This document shows positions 26,552 to 34,742 of a stretch of DNA of 64,000 bases, in pieces. Positions within the stretch are counted from its first letter, which is position 1. The number at the start of each line of letters is the position of its first letter. The position numbers and the translations under genes were made by a program. Location: positions 94,024 through 158,023 of the forward strand of contig JAFGGU010000052.1 of assembly GCA_016930375.1 (NCBI GenBank), given 5' to 3'. Origin of the DNA: Bacteroidales bacterium (GTDB taxonomy: Bacteria > Bacteroidota > Bacteroidia > Bacteroidales > UBA10428). Under the pieces are notes generated by a model. The model had not been told where the DNA came from and did not search any database. It worked only from the letters and a program-made list of their open reading frames with translations.

Positions 26552-27427
26552 ATGTCTGACAAAGGAAAACATATTGACAAAAGGTCCGAACTTATAGAAA
26601 AAGTTCTGGAAACAGGCACAGGAACCTATATTGACTGGGGCAAGAGCAAAGAGCAGATATGGCTGGAAATGGAAAAGAAAATGGATGCTCCAGAACCTGC
26701 AAAGATCAGGGTTTTGATCAGTCCCTGGATGAAGATGGCTATGGCAGCTACTTTTGCCCTTTTAGTTGGACTCTCAATCACCATGCAGCTCTATAGGAGA
26801 ACCATTGAAGTTCCAGCAGGACAACACGGCAGTGTTTTGCTGCCAGACCGTTCACAGGTGAGTCTGAATGCACAGACAACCATATCCTATAAACCTTTAC
26901 TTTGGATATTCTCGAGAAAGGTCAGTCTTGAAGGTGAAGCTTTTTTCGAAGTTAATCCCGGAAAGAAATTTGAAGTAAATTCAACTTTTGGAAAAACAGT
27001 TGTGCTGGGAACCAGTTTCAATATATTTTCCAGGAACAGCAATTACCAGGTAACCTGCGTGACCGGAAAAGTAAGGGTAATAGAAAAAAGGGGTAAGAGT
27101 GAAGTGGAAATTCTTCCGGGGCAAAAAGCAGCACTAAATCCACAGGGTACCCTTGACGTTCAAATGGATATCAATACTGACCAAACCATAATCTGGCTTG
27201 AGAATACATTAAGTTTCACATCGGTTCCCCTGCAACAGGTTTTTGAAGAGATCGGCAGGCAATATGGTGTGATTATCAGGGTTCCCGGGAATCTTGAAAA
27301 CACATATACCGGTGCCTTTAAGCGCAACGCTTCGGTTGAGCAGGCGCTGAATCTGGTTTGCAAACCTTTTGATTTAAAATTCTCGCTGAACGATAAAGAT
27401 GAATACATTATTACCAGGAATCATTAA
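26552..27427 (+). CDS. FecR family anti-sigma factor
   Basis: 291 residues. A cytoplasmic N-terminal part (1-58) is followed by one membrane span (about 60-80, MKMAMAATFALLVGLSITMQL), the FecR domain (85-190: VPAGQHGSVLLPDRSQVSLN, VSLEGEAFFEVNPGKKFEV, VLGTSFNIFSR, VTGKVRVIEK) and a C-terminal DUF4974/STN-like domain (210-285: LSFTSVPLQQVFEEIGRQYGV). This is the standard Bacteroidota FecR architecture. It carries the signal from the outer membrane receptor to the sigma factor. The 3' end overlaps the receptor start by 29 bp, indicating translational coupling. Confidence 0.93.
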   Translation: MSDKGKHIDKRSELIEKVLETGTGTYIDWGKSKEQIWLEMEKKMDAPEPAKIRVLISPWMKMAMAATFALLVGLSITMQLYRRTIEVPAGQHGSVLLPDRSQVSLNAQTTISYKPLLWIFSRKVSLEGEAFFEVNPGKKFEVNSTFGKTVVLGTSFNIFSRNSNYQVTCVTGKVRVIEKRGKSEVEILPGQKAALNPQGTLDVQMDINTDQTIIWLENTLSFTSVPLQQVFEEIGRQYGVIIRVPGNLENTYTGAFKRNASVEQALNLVCKPFDLKFSLNDKDEYIITRNH

Positions 27428-29912
27428 AGCTATCCCTGTTAAGAATTTTATTTTTTCTTTGCTTTTCCTGTTCCTGATAAGCCCTGCTTTTTCGCAGGAA
27501 ATCAGGATCAACTGCACCGATGAACCATTGAACAAAATACTGATTCAATTGCGTGACAATTACGGTTTGATGGTTTCATTTGATGACCGCCAATTATCCA
27601 CTTATAAACTGACAGTTGAGAAAAGATTCTCATCACCTGAGCAGACAATCGATTACCTGTTGAAGGGTCTGCCGTTCCGTTATGAGGTCAGTGAAGGTGT
27701 GTACATAATTTATACATTTGAAGTCAGGGTAAAACCAAAAATCTACTTCATTGCAGGCAGCGTATCAGACAGAACCAGTCATGAAACACTTCCTTTCTCC
27801 AGTATCTTAATTAATAATAAGGGATTTATTTCCGATGCCAGAGGAAATTTCTCATTTACTTCAGGCACCGACAGTATTTTCTCTGTAAAAATCTCCTACC
27901 TTGGATATTATATCCTCGATACCGTTGTACCCCGAGGCACGCATTACAATTTCAGGCTTACGCCATCTGTCATATCCATGCAAGAGGTCATTGTAATTGG
28001 TCCTGTGGTGGAACGGTCAATACAAACCGGAAACTCCCCCGGTGTAATCAAACTGAATCATAAGATTGCCTATTATTTACCCGGAAACGGCGACAATTCT
28101 GTATTTAACTTATTGAGGCTGCAACCGGGTATACTGGCATCCGGTGAACAATCCGCCGACCTGATTATATGGGGAAGTTATGAGGGGCAGAGTCAGGTTG
28201 TTTATGACGGATTCACATTGTATGGAATGAAGAATTTTAATGATAATATCAGTGCAGTGAATCCATTTATGGCAAAAGATATCAAAGTTTTAAAAGGAGA
28301 ATTTGGTGCAGAATACGGTGAAAGGGTGGGTGGAATCGTGGACATTACCGGTACCGATGGCAGCCGTTTATCCCCTTCGGTAAACCTGAACATAAACAAT
28401 ATGACACTTAACGGATCAATAAGTGTTCCCTTCCGTAAAAAGTCCTCTCTTCTGATGGCATACCGGCAAACCTATTACAATTTGTATAATCCGGTTGAAT
28501 ACTCTTCTTCCGGCTCGGGAAGAGGACGTCAAAGCAGTAATGCGGATTATTACCTGGTACCCGACTACATTTTTCGCGATATGAACCTGAAGTATTCCGG
28601 GAGTGGTGTGAAAAGCAACTATTATATAAGTCTTTATAGCGGAAGAGACGATTTTAACTATTCATTTGATCAGGAGGCCCTGCAGAAGAGCATTACCCTT
28701 GCCTATAATGAGCAGAATATGCAACTTGGCGGTGCTGCTTTTTACGGTTTCCGCTGGAAAGAAAAAAACACGAGCAATTTTACCATCAGTTATTCTTTGC
28801 TGAAAACTGACAGAGATTATCAGGAAGAAATCGTAAGAACAGCCGGCAATCAGGTCTTCAGCAACATCAATGAACAGACCCGCAATGCCATTCATGAAAT
28901 TAATGGAAGGATTGACAATAAGATAATCCTGTCTGAGAAACATACTGCCGATGCGGGAGCAGGATTACTGTATTACAAAACTGACAACTATATTAACACC
29001 ATTCGCGATACTGTTGATGAGCATCTTCTTATACCTTATTTTTACCTGCAGGATAATATTTTACTTCTGGATAACCTGACCATCCGGCCAGGCATACGTA
29101 TGAATTTCCACAATCTCTCAGGCAGGATCTATTTTCAACCGCGTATCTCGGCGGTATACAGGATTAATGAAGCTTTCAGATTGAATGCTGCTGCCGGGAT
29201 GTACAACCAGTTTGTAGCCAAAAACATGATCATGGATGCTTCAGCGAATTATAAGCTGGCCTGGTCTATTTGTGGTAGCAAAGAAACTGCCGTGTTGAGT
29301 TCCAATAGTTACTCACTGGGTCTTTCTTTCAATAAACACAATTTTACCGCCAGTATCGAAGGTTATCATCGAAATACAGAAGGGATTACCCGATTCCTGG
29401 AAACTGAAACAGGAACATTTGTCCATGAAGGCGATAGTAGGACAAAAGGTCTGGATATATTTGTGAAGAAAGAGTTTAAAAATCAATCATTCTGGATTGC
29501 CTACACATTCAGCAAAACGGAGGAAAAGTTTCCATACTTCCCGGCAAATTCATATTTACCTGCCATGCACGACCAGCGGCATGAGTTTAAGATGGCAGGG
29601 CTTGCAAAAATAAAATCATTCCACTTTTCGGCCTGTTATGTTTTCGGCTCAGGATTTCCCGATCCTGATCTTTTACCCGATGCAGTTGATTATACACAAC
29701 CCTACAGCAGACTTGATGCAGATCTTATTTACAGTATTTCCAAACGAAAGATCAAGATCGATGCAGGGATTTCTGTATTAAATGTGCTCAATACCGAAAA
29801 TATAAGGTATTCCAATTATACACGCGTTCCGACAGACGAATCAACAACCGTGAGTTTGTATGCCGAGGCTGTTCCCTTCACTCCGGCTTTGTCCCTGAAG
29901 ATTACCTATTGA
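27399..29912 (+). CDS. TonB-dependent outer membrane receptor with signalling STN domain
   Basis: 837 residues. Signal peptide (FIFSLLFLFLISPAFSQ), then an STN (secretin/TonB short N-terminal) domain at about 34-108, which in FecA-type receptors contacts FecR; a carboxypeptidase-regulatory-like domain (115-200, VSDRTSHETLPFSSILINNKG); a plug domain (about 220-330, GVIKLNHKIAYYLPGNGDNS, VVYDGFTLYGMKNF, GEYGERVGGIVDITGTDG-like); and a beta barrel ending in aromatic PALSLKITY. No SusD partner follows, so this is closer to FecA-like iron or metal-type receptors than to a polysaccharide SusC. The substrate is unknown. The start at 27399 overlaps fecR. Confidence 0.92.
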   Translation: MNTLLPGIIKAIPVKNFIFSLLFLFLISPAFSQEIRINCTDEPLNKILIQLRDNYGLMVSFDDRQLSTYKLTVEKRFSSPEQTIDYLLKGLPFRYEVSEGVYIIYTFEVRVKPKIYFIAGSVSDRTSHETLPFSSILINNKGFISDARGNFSFTSGTDSIFSVKISYLGYYILDTVVPRGTHYNFRLTPSVISMQEVIVIGPVVERSIQTGNSPGVIKLNHKIAYYLPGNGDNSVFNLLRLQPGILASGEQSADLIIWGSYEGQSQVVYDGFTLYGMKNFNDNISAVNPFMAKDIKVLKGEFGAEYGERVGGIVDITGTDGSRLSPSVNLNINNMTLNGSISVPFRKKSSLLMAYRQTYYNLYNPVEYSSSGSGRGRQSSNADYYLVPDYIFRDMNLKYSGSGVKSNYYISLYSGRDDFNYSFDQEALQKSITLAYNEQNMQLGGAAFYGFRWKEKNTSNFTISYSLLKTDRDYQEEIVRTAGNQVFSNINEQTRNAIHEINGRIDNKIILSEKHTADAGAGLLYYKTDNYINTIRDTVDEHLLIPYFYLQDNILLLDNLTIRPGIRMNFHNLSGRIYFQPRISAVYRINEAFRLNAAAGMYNQFVAKNMIMDASANYKLAWSICGSKETAVLSSNSYSLGLSFNKHNFTASIEGYHRNTEGITRFLETETGTFVHEGDSRTKGLDIFVKKEFKNQSFWIAYTFSKTEEKFPYFPANSYLPAMHDQRHEFKMAGLAKIKSFHFSACYVFGSGFPDPDLLPDAVDYTQPYSRLDADLIYSISKRKIKIDAGISVLNVLNTENIRYSNYTRVPTDESTTVSLYAEAVPFTPALSLKITY

Positions 29913-29991
29913 AAAGAAATGCAGATTCAATATAGATTACCGTTGGATTTGACCAAGGGAGAAAACAATTGTATAAAAAAGATTCATAAAA

Positions 29992-30021
29992 AAGTAGGGT
30001 AAAAAATTATTCATGCGGATT
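29992..30021 (+). promoter_or_regulatory. ECF-type promoter 2, upstream of the Q-rich secreted protein
   Basis: AAGTAGGGTAA (29992-30002), 13 nt, CGGATT (30016-30021); the same two-block layout as sites 25977-26006 and 32664-32693. It is 72 bp upstream of the ATG at 30093 and 80 bp after the receptor stop, so the following genes have their own ECF-dependent transcription. Confidence 0.7.
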
Positions 30022-30092
30022 AATAGCAAAGAAGCAATAAATATAAAAAAATGAGATCGCTTCAACCTATTAATAATTTAAAACACAATGTT

Positions 30093-30590
30093 ATGAAAAA
30101 CTTATCAGTAAAAATTGTTGGAAGTGCAATGATTCTCTTCCTTTTATCGGGATTAACCTTTGCACAGGAAGCAGGTTCTGAAACCAAAAAGCAGATCCGC
30201 AAGCAGGTGAAGGAACAAACAGCCACACAGGAAAAGAATGCAGTACAAACCCAGAACCAGGTAAAGGAACAAACTGCTGTAAAAGAACAAAGCATGCTGC
30301 AGGAGCAGAACAGGATGAACCAGCAGACTCGCGAAAGGTTCCGGGCTTCACTTACCGAAGAGCAGAAAGCAATCCTTGAGAACAAGGAAATGGCACAGAA
30401 TGAGAAACGAAAAGCGTTCAATGCCTCTCTTAATGAGCAACAGCGGACCATGCTGAGAGAAAACCAGGAAGTACGCAAACAGCAGAGAAACGAGTTCCGC
30501 AACAATGCAACCGAAGAGCAACAGCAGCAGATGAGACAAAGCCGGGAGAACACCCGCACACAGTCGGGCAAACAAGCCGGGAAACGGTAA
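30093..30590 (+). CDS. Secreted Gln/Glu/Arg-rich coiled-coil protein, Spy-like repeats
   Basis: The ATG at 30093 starts a clean signal peptide (MKNLSVKIVGSAMILFLLSGLTFAQ); an upstream in-frame ATG only adds a polar leader. The 165-residue product is extremely rich in Gln, Glu, Lys and Arg. After a KEQT-rich helix it contains three copies of a roughly 26-residue unit: RFRASLTEEQKAILENKE, AFNASLNEQQRTMLREN and EFRNNATEEQQQQMRQS. The LTEEQ-type motif recalls the LTxxQ motif of Spy/CpxP periplasmic chaperones. It lies directly behind an ECF-type promoter and so is a probable envelope-stress or metal-stress output. Homology to Spy is suggestive, not proven. Confidence 0.7.
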   Translation: MKNLSVKIVGSAMILFLLSGLTFAQEAGSETKKQIRKQVKEQTATQEKNAVQTQNQVKEQTAVKEQSMLQEQNRMNQQTRERFRASLTEEQKAILENKEMAQNEKRKAFNASLNEQQRTMLRENQEVRKQQRNEFRNNATEEQQQQMRQSRENTRTQSGKQAGKR

Positions 30591-30616
30591 AGGTCAACTG
30601 CAACCAATGAATTGAG

Positions 30617-30649
30617 AGGTCCGGGTCGCCGGTGGGCAGACCCGGACCT
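30617..30649 (+). terminator. Strong hairpin between the Q-rich gene and the barrel gene
   Basis: A perfect 11-bp inverted repeat (AGGTCCGGGTC / GACCCGGACCT) with an 11-nt loop lies 27 bp after the Q-rich stop. It is followed by CCTCCTT rather than a T run, so it may be a partial terminator that lowers expression of the next gene or stabilises the upstream mRNA. Confidence 0.6.
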
Positions 30650-30694
30650 TCCTCCTTAAAGAAAATTAAAGACAAATCCATTATCCGAAAAAAA

Positions 30695-31558
30695 ATGAAA
30701 CGGCTTGTAATTCCAATGATATTTCTTTTGAGCGGATTTTCGGCATGGGCTCAAACCGACAGGCTGGATTCGTTGTTGAACGATGTGGTTTGGGGCGACA
30801 AGGCAATGATGAGGCTTCTGGACCCGCCTTCAGCTTATTGCTACCTGTATGGCGGAGTGGCAGGCGAGAGTAAAACCATGTATGCCGGCAGGGAACTGGA
30901 AGATAACATGATTGCCATGAATGGGAATCTCTATTTTTTTCATTCCAGTGGCTTTTTTGCCGGTGCAACGGGGACCTGGTACGGCGAACCTGGTGAGGGG
31001 TACAGCACTACCATTGCAACAGCCGGAATTAACACCCCTTTGAATACTAAAAAGAGCCTGAATTTCAGGGCATCGTACAGCAGGTACTTCTACGTGGAGA
31101 CCGACTCTTCGGACGAAAACCCATTTACCAATAATTTAGGCGCTGGTATCTCTTTGCGAAACAAGTGGATCGGAGGCCGGCTTTCCCTGAACCTTCTATT
31201 CGGACAGGATTTCGGAATGAATCTTACTCCGGCCATTTTTTCGCGTCTGCCCGTAGTACGTTTTGGTAAATACAACAAGATCCAGCTGGAACCGGAATTA
31301 TCGCTTTTCATAGGTTCCGAAACCGTTGAACTTGAGAAGGTGAGCGGGCAGCAGGGCACTCAAACCACAATTGCAAGTGATGATGCGTATGGATTGCTGA
31401 ACACGCAGTTTTATTTGCCGGTTTGCTTATACATAGGAGATTTTGATCTGGAGCTGGGTTATTCACTGAATATACCAACAACCCGGGACGAAAATATTAC
31501 CTATCCGGTCAGTTCCTATTTTTCTTTTTCAATAGGATACTTGTTACCCTTAAACTGA
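30695..31558 (+). CDS. Outer membrane beta-barrel protein, unknown function
   Basis: The ATG at 30695 begins a signal peptide (MKRLVIPMIFLLSGFSAWAQ); an upstream in-frame ATG overlaps the hairpin. The 287-residue protein has a short N-terminal plug-like stretch (TDRLDSLLNDVVWGDK), then alternating strands, and an aromatic end (YFSFSIGYLLPLN), which suggests a barrel of around ten to twelve strands. I do not recognise the family. It follows the Q-rich protein gene and lies within the ECF-controlled block, so it may be an outer membrane channel made in the same response. Confidence 0.65.
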   Translation: MKRLVIPMIFLLSGFSAWAQTDRLDSLLNDVVWGDKAMMRLLDPPSAYCYLYGGVAGESKTMYAGRELEDNMIAMNGNLYFFHSSGFFAGATGTWYGEPGEGYSTTIATAGINTPLNTKKSLNFRASYSRYFYVETDSSDENPFTNNLGAGISLRNKWIGGRLSLNLLFGQDFGMNLTPAIFSRLPVVRFGKYNKIQLEPELSLFIGSETVELEKVSGQQGTQTTIASDDAYGLLNTQFYLPVCLYIGDFDLELGYSLNIPTTRDENITYPVSSYFSFSIGYLLPLN

Positions 31559-31683
31559 ATGGTCGCAATTTTTTTTTTACATTCCCAATTAAACCATTTG
31601 CCAAAACAAGAGTCTGATTATACAAGAACAAAAACCGGAATATTTGTGGTTAAGTATATAATGCAAATTTAAATTTCACAACA

Positions 31684-32577
31684 ATGAGAATGAAAAACAG
31701 ATTATTAGGGGTAATGCTTGCAACAGCAGCAGCAGTTTTTATTACACAGTCCTGTTCAAAGGATGAGGATGGAAGTGTTTCAGGTACCGATATTGCACTT
31801 GCGCAGGATGAGGCCTATGTAGAGGCATTGTATGACGAGGTGGACAATATGGTTTTCAACGAGGTAAAGACGCTCGATGATGACGATTATGTTATTGCTG
31901 GTCTGAAATCTACTTTTGAGGATGTTTGCTACACCGTTACCGTAAATCATCCCGATACCACCACCTTCCCAAAGGAAGTGATCATTGACTTCGGTGAAGG
32001 TTGCACCGTGGTATTCAATGGTGATACCATCACACGTTCTGGACAGATTGTGGTTACAGTCACCAACCGCTGGTTTATGCCGGATGCCCAGCATATTATG
32101 ACTTTCAATAATTTCTATTTCAACGGAGCCAGGGTAGAAGGCACCCGGACGATGACCAATAACGGGCTGAATGAGAGAAACCGGCTCGAAATAGGTATTG
32201 AGCTGGAAAACGGGAAAGTCACCTTTGGGGATGCCTATATGACCCGCACGGCAAGTCACGTTCGGGAATGGGCCCGGCACATTAATCCTTTGAACGACAC
32301 CATATTCGTAACCGGTTCAGCCAATGGTATAAACGTGCTGGGTGAAACTTACAGCCGGGTAATAACTGAGCCACTGGTTCTTGTCCGTTGCGCTGAATAT
32401 CAGTACCGTTGGGCTGTATCTGCCGGCAAGGTAGATATTACCAACAGTGCACGGGGAAATATGACGATTGAACATTCCGGCAATGGCTGTTCAGGAGATG
32501 TTATTGTGGAAAAAGACGGTAACCAGTATGAGTACCAGTTCAGATATAAATACCGCAATGGTAACGAAAGCAATTAG
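31684..32577 (+). CDS. Lipoprotein, probably surface-exposed, unknown function
   Basis: 297 residues with a lipoprotein signal peptide; Cys24 in ITQSC is followed by SKDED, which resembles the acidic lipoprotein export signal used by Bacteroidota for surface display. The remainder is rich in beta strands with repeated VTVTNRW, MTFNNFYFNGARVEGTRTM and NRLEIGIELENGKVTFGD patterns. I do not recognise the family. It lies between the barrel protein and the DUF2202 lipoprotein but has no ECF-type promoter of its own that I can see, and is closed by a strong terminator. Confidence 0.65.
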   Translation: MRMKNRLLGVMLATAAAVFITQSCSKDEDGSVSGTDIALAQDEAYVEALYDEVDNMVFNEVKTLDDDDYVIAGLKSTFEDVCYTVTVNHPDTTTFPKEVIIDFGEGCTVVFNGDTITRSGQIVVTVTNRWFMPDAQHIMTFNNFYFNGARVEGTRTMTNNGLNERNRLEIGIELENGKVTFGDAYMTRTASHVREWARHINPLNDTIFVTGSANGINVLGETYSRVITEPLVLVRCAEYQYRWAVSAGKVDITNSARGNMTIEHSGNGCSGDVIVEKDGNQYEYQFRYKYRNGNESN

Positions 32578-32607
32578 TTAAGTGTAAGGGGTTTTTTTAG
32601 TTGGGGT

Positions 32608-32634
32608 AACCCCGCTTCGGCGGGGTTTTTTTTT
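32608..32634 (+). terminator. Intrinsic terminator after the lipoprotein gene
   Basis: ACCCCGC, loop TTCG, GCGGGGT, then a run of nine T. A textbook rho-independent terminator 31 bp after the lipoprotein stop; it isolates the downstream DUF2202 gene, which has its own ECF-type promoter. Confidence 0.9.
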
Positions 32635-32663
32635 ATGAATAATTGCCGGAAATACCGAAATCG

Positions 32664-32693
32664 AAGTAGGGTAAAAGCAAACTTATTCGGTTT
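32664..32693 (+). promoter_or_regulatory. ECF-type promoter 3, upstream of the DUF2202 gene
   Basis: AAGTAGGGTAA (32664-32674), 13 nt, CGGTTT (32688-32693), with one base different from the other two sites in the second block. It starts 30 bp after a strong terminator and 91 bp before the ATG, so it is the likely sole promoter of the gene. Confidence 0.7.
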
Positions 32694-32783
32694 AATAAAT
32701 GAAGTCTGGCAAAAAATGGGATGGGTCAAAACTTCAAAGGATTACAAAACTATTTTCAACTACTAACTTAAATATTTTTTACC

Positions 32784-33575
32784 ATGAAAACGATTGTTAA
32801 ATGCCGCACCGTAAGTGTAGCCATTTTCTTATTGCTGGTGGGACTTGGTGCCTGTGAAAATGAGCAAATGAATACTGAAAATGATGATTATGTGAGTATT
32901 CTCAAGGTTGCCGGGGATGGAACCACTTCAGTGATCGAATCCAACTTACTGTCAGTACTTACAGAAACTCCGGCAATAAGCGGGGAGGAAATGTCTGCCC
33001 TGCTCGAGATGAAAGAGGAAGAAAAGCTGGCTCGCGATGTATATACTTTTCTTTACGCGAAATGGGGGAACCAGATTTTTTACAATATTTCCCTGGCTGA
33101 GGAAAGACACATGAATGCTGTAATCCTCCTGCTTAAATTCTATGATTCACCTGATACTCTTGTAGGTGAAGCCGGTGTATTTACAAAACAAGAATTTCAG
33201 ACATTGTACAACGATCTCACCACTGCAGGATCTGTATCAGTTGAAAAAGCATATGAAACAGGCGCCATGATTGAAGAAATGGATATTAAGGATCTTTCTG
33301 AAACACTGGATGTTGTTACTAATAGTAATATCATTCTCGTTTTTGAGAATCTTTTAAAAGGTTCGCGCAACCACCTGAGAGCATTTATCAGACAACTGAC
33401 CAACCTGGGAATAATTTATACTCCCGTATATATCAGTGAGGAAGAATTTCAGGAAATTATCACTTCTCCGATGGAAACAGGTAATCAATACAGGATGAAC
33501 AGGTATGGCAGGCAAGGGAGACATGGAAACAACGGTGGGCAGAACGGACTGAACGGTAATGGCAGAGGACATTAA
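32784..33575 (+). CDS. DUF2202 ferritin-like lipoprotein
   Basis: 263 residues. Lipoprotein signal with Cys24 (LVGLGAC). The core (about 70-220) is a DUF2202 domain: EEEKLARDVYTFLYAKWGNQIFYNI, then SLAEERHMNAVILLL, GVFTKQEFQTLYNDL, TGAMIEEMDIKDL and a terminal helix KGSRNHLRAFIRQL. The E/E-x-x-H pattern is that of four-helix ferritin-like bundles that bind a dimetal site. The C-terminus is a Gly/Asn/Arg-rich tail. Behind its own ECF-type promoter, it is probably a regulated metal-binding or metal-protecting lipoprotein. The metal and activity are unknown. Confidence 0.85.
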   Translation: MKTIVKCRTVSVAIFLLLVGLGACENEQMNTENDDYVSILKVAGDGTTSVIESNLLSVLTETPAISGEEMSALLEMKEEEKLARDVYTFLYAKWGNQIFYNISLAEERHMNAVILLLKFYDSPDTLVGEAGVFTKQEFQTLYNDLTTAGSVSVEKAYETGAMIEEMDIKDLSETLDVVTNSNIILVFENLLKGSRNHLRAFIRQLTNLGIIYTPVYISEEEFQEIITSPMETGNQYRMNRYGRQGRHGNNGGQNGLNGNGRGH

Positions 33576-33591
33576 TTGTAAGGAAAAAACC

Positions 33592-33633
33592 TTACCACCC
33601 CGACGGGGTACCCTCATCTCGTCGGGGTGGTAA
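33592..33633. terminator. Bidirectional terminator between DUF2202 and CotH-like copy 2
   Basis: A perfect 14-bp inverted repeat (TTACCACCCCGACG / CGTCGGGGTGGTAA) with a 14-nt loop lies between the convergent stops of the DUF2202 and CotH-like genes. A and T residues flank each side, so it can stop transcription in both directions. Confidence 0.85.
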
Positions 33634-33634
33634 A

Positions 33635-34726
33635 TTAAAAATGCTTGCAGGTGCGATTCAGAGCGCTTACGAGATACGTACTGCTATTATAACTTTTATA
33701 AAAACTGTTCAGGTAATTCTCAACATATTTCTTTTCATTTTTCGGCAGGTATTCAAAACTCCTGATAGTGCCCATGAAATCATCCTTCAACTCCTCGAAT
33801 TCCTCAATTACTGTGTTTAATACTTCATCCTGGTTACAGATGCCCAGATAATAGCGTTCTGAAACGTTCTGGATAGGGAGCCTTTCATGAGGAATGGCAT
33901 ACACTGCATTAACCAACCCGGAATAGTCAAAATCATAAACAACTGGGATCGGTTTCTCAACAGGTGTTTCAAGCGATTTCATAATCTTGATGTTGTGCTG
34001 GTATGGTACCGTCCAGTCGGTGTTGCCGATCATATAGTTAAAAACCGCAACCCTTGCCATATCCTTGGGGGACATGTCCTTTTGCGTGGCATTCATGGTT
34101 TTCATCACAACAGCCTGGTTTCTCTCAGCCATTTTGTCATCGTTTTCAATCAGGAAACCATACGCTTCAAAAGTTTTATCGGGTCGGTTGATATCGATAT
34201 ATGTGATTTTTACAAGCCTGGTTTTGTAACTATAAGGTGTAACCAGGTTAAACATCTTGTAGACCAGGTATTCCTTCAATACATTGCCTTTAAAAGAGGC
34301 TGTTGCGTTACAGTGGGTAACAAGTTTCAGGTTGCCCTTGCCGCATATCCGACCGGAATCCTTTCCGCTGCCTTTGAATTTCAACATGATGGGGGGGAAT
34401 GCGCAATAGGTGCGGCGCATCTCACCCCTGGCCTTCACTTTAATCTGTTGTGACAGCGAATCCGTTTCACTGAGTTTCACCGTCAGGCGGGCATCCAGGT
34501 TTTCAGGCTGACTTTTCGTCCTGAGAAATTCCCTGACGTCAAAACTAAGGGTCATTTCCAACAATTCATCAGATTCGAAAAAATCGAATCCATATTTTTC
34601 AGCATGCTCTGTTTCAAATGGTTCCTGAGCAACGGTATCCTTTGTCCCGGTCATATCCTGGCTGTATGACCAGGTGCTGACCAAGCTAATGAAGACAACC
34701 AGGGTTATATAAAGTATGGGTTTCAT
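33635..34726 (-). CDS. Secreted CotH-like kinase-fold protein (copy 2)
   Basis: The ATG at 34726 starts a signal peptide (MKPILYITLVVFISLVSTWSYSQ); the longer frame upstream overlaps the DUF4956 gene. The 363-residue protein carries the same ordered motifs as copy 1: KARGEMRRTYCAFPPIMLKF, GNLKLVTHC, FLIENDDK, GNTDW with QHNIKIM, VYDFDYSG, and the C-terminal NRTCKHF. It is close to copy 3 (51680-52771), differing at scattered positions only, so those two are recent duplicates. Here DUF4956 copy 2 lies upstream by 16 bp, the reverse of the gene order in the first cassette. No Pho-like array is visible before this pair. Kinase function is inferred from fold motifs. Confidence 0.65.
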   Translation of the reverse strand: MKPILYITLVVFISLVSTWSYSQDMTGTKDTVAQEPFETEHAEKYGFDFFESDELLEMTLSFDVREFLRTKSQPENLDARLTVKLSETDSLSQQIKVKARGEMRRTYCAFPPIMLKFKGSGKDSGRICGKGNLKLVTHCNATASFKGNVLKEYLVYKMFNLVTPYSYKTRLVKITYIDINRPDKTFEAYGFLIENDDKMAERNQAVVMKTMNATQKDMSPKDMARVAVFNYMIGNTDWTVPYQHNIKIMKSLETPVEKPIPVVYDFDYSGLVNAVYAIPHERLPIQNVSERYYLGICNQDEVLNTVIEEFEELKDDFMGTIRSFEYLPKNEKKYVENYLNSFYKSYNSSTYLVSALNRTCKHF

Positions 34727-34742
34727 GATTTGCGGGTTTTTG

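Noticed and set aside
27399..29912. SusC-type nutrient transporter
   Set aside because: The STN domain, FecR overlap and absence of SusD fit a FecA-type signalling receptor better.
30062..30607. Long minus-strand frame opposite the Q-rich protein gene
   Set aside because: It is the antisense of a low-complexity coding region, rich in Cys, Ser and Leu as expected from complementing CAG/GAA-type codons.
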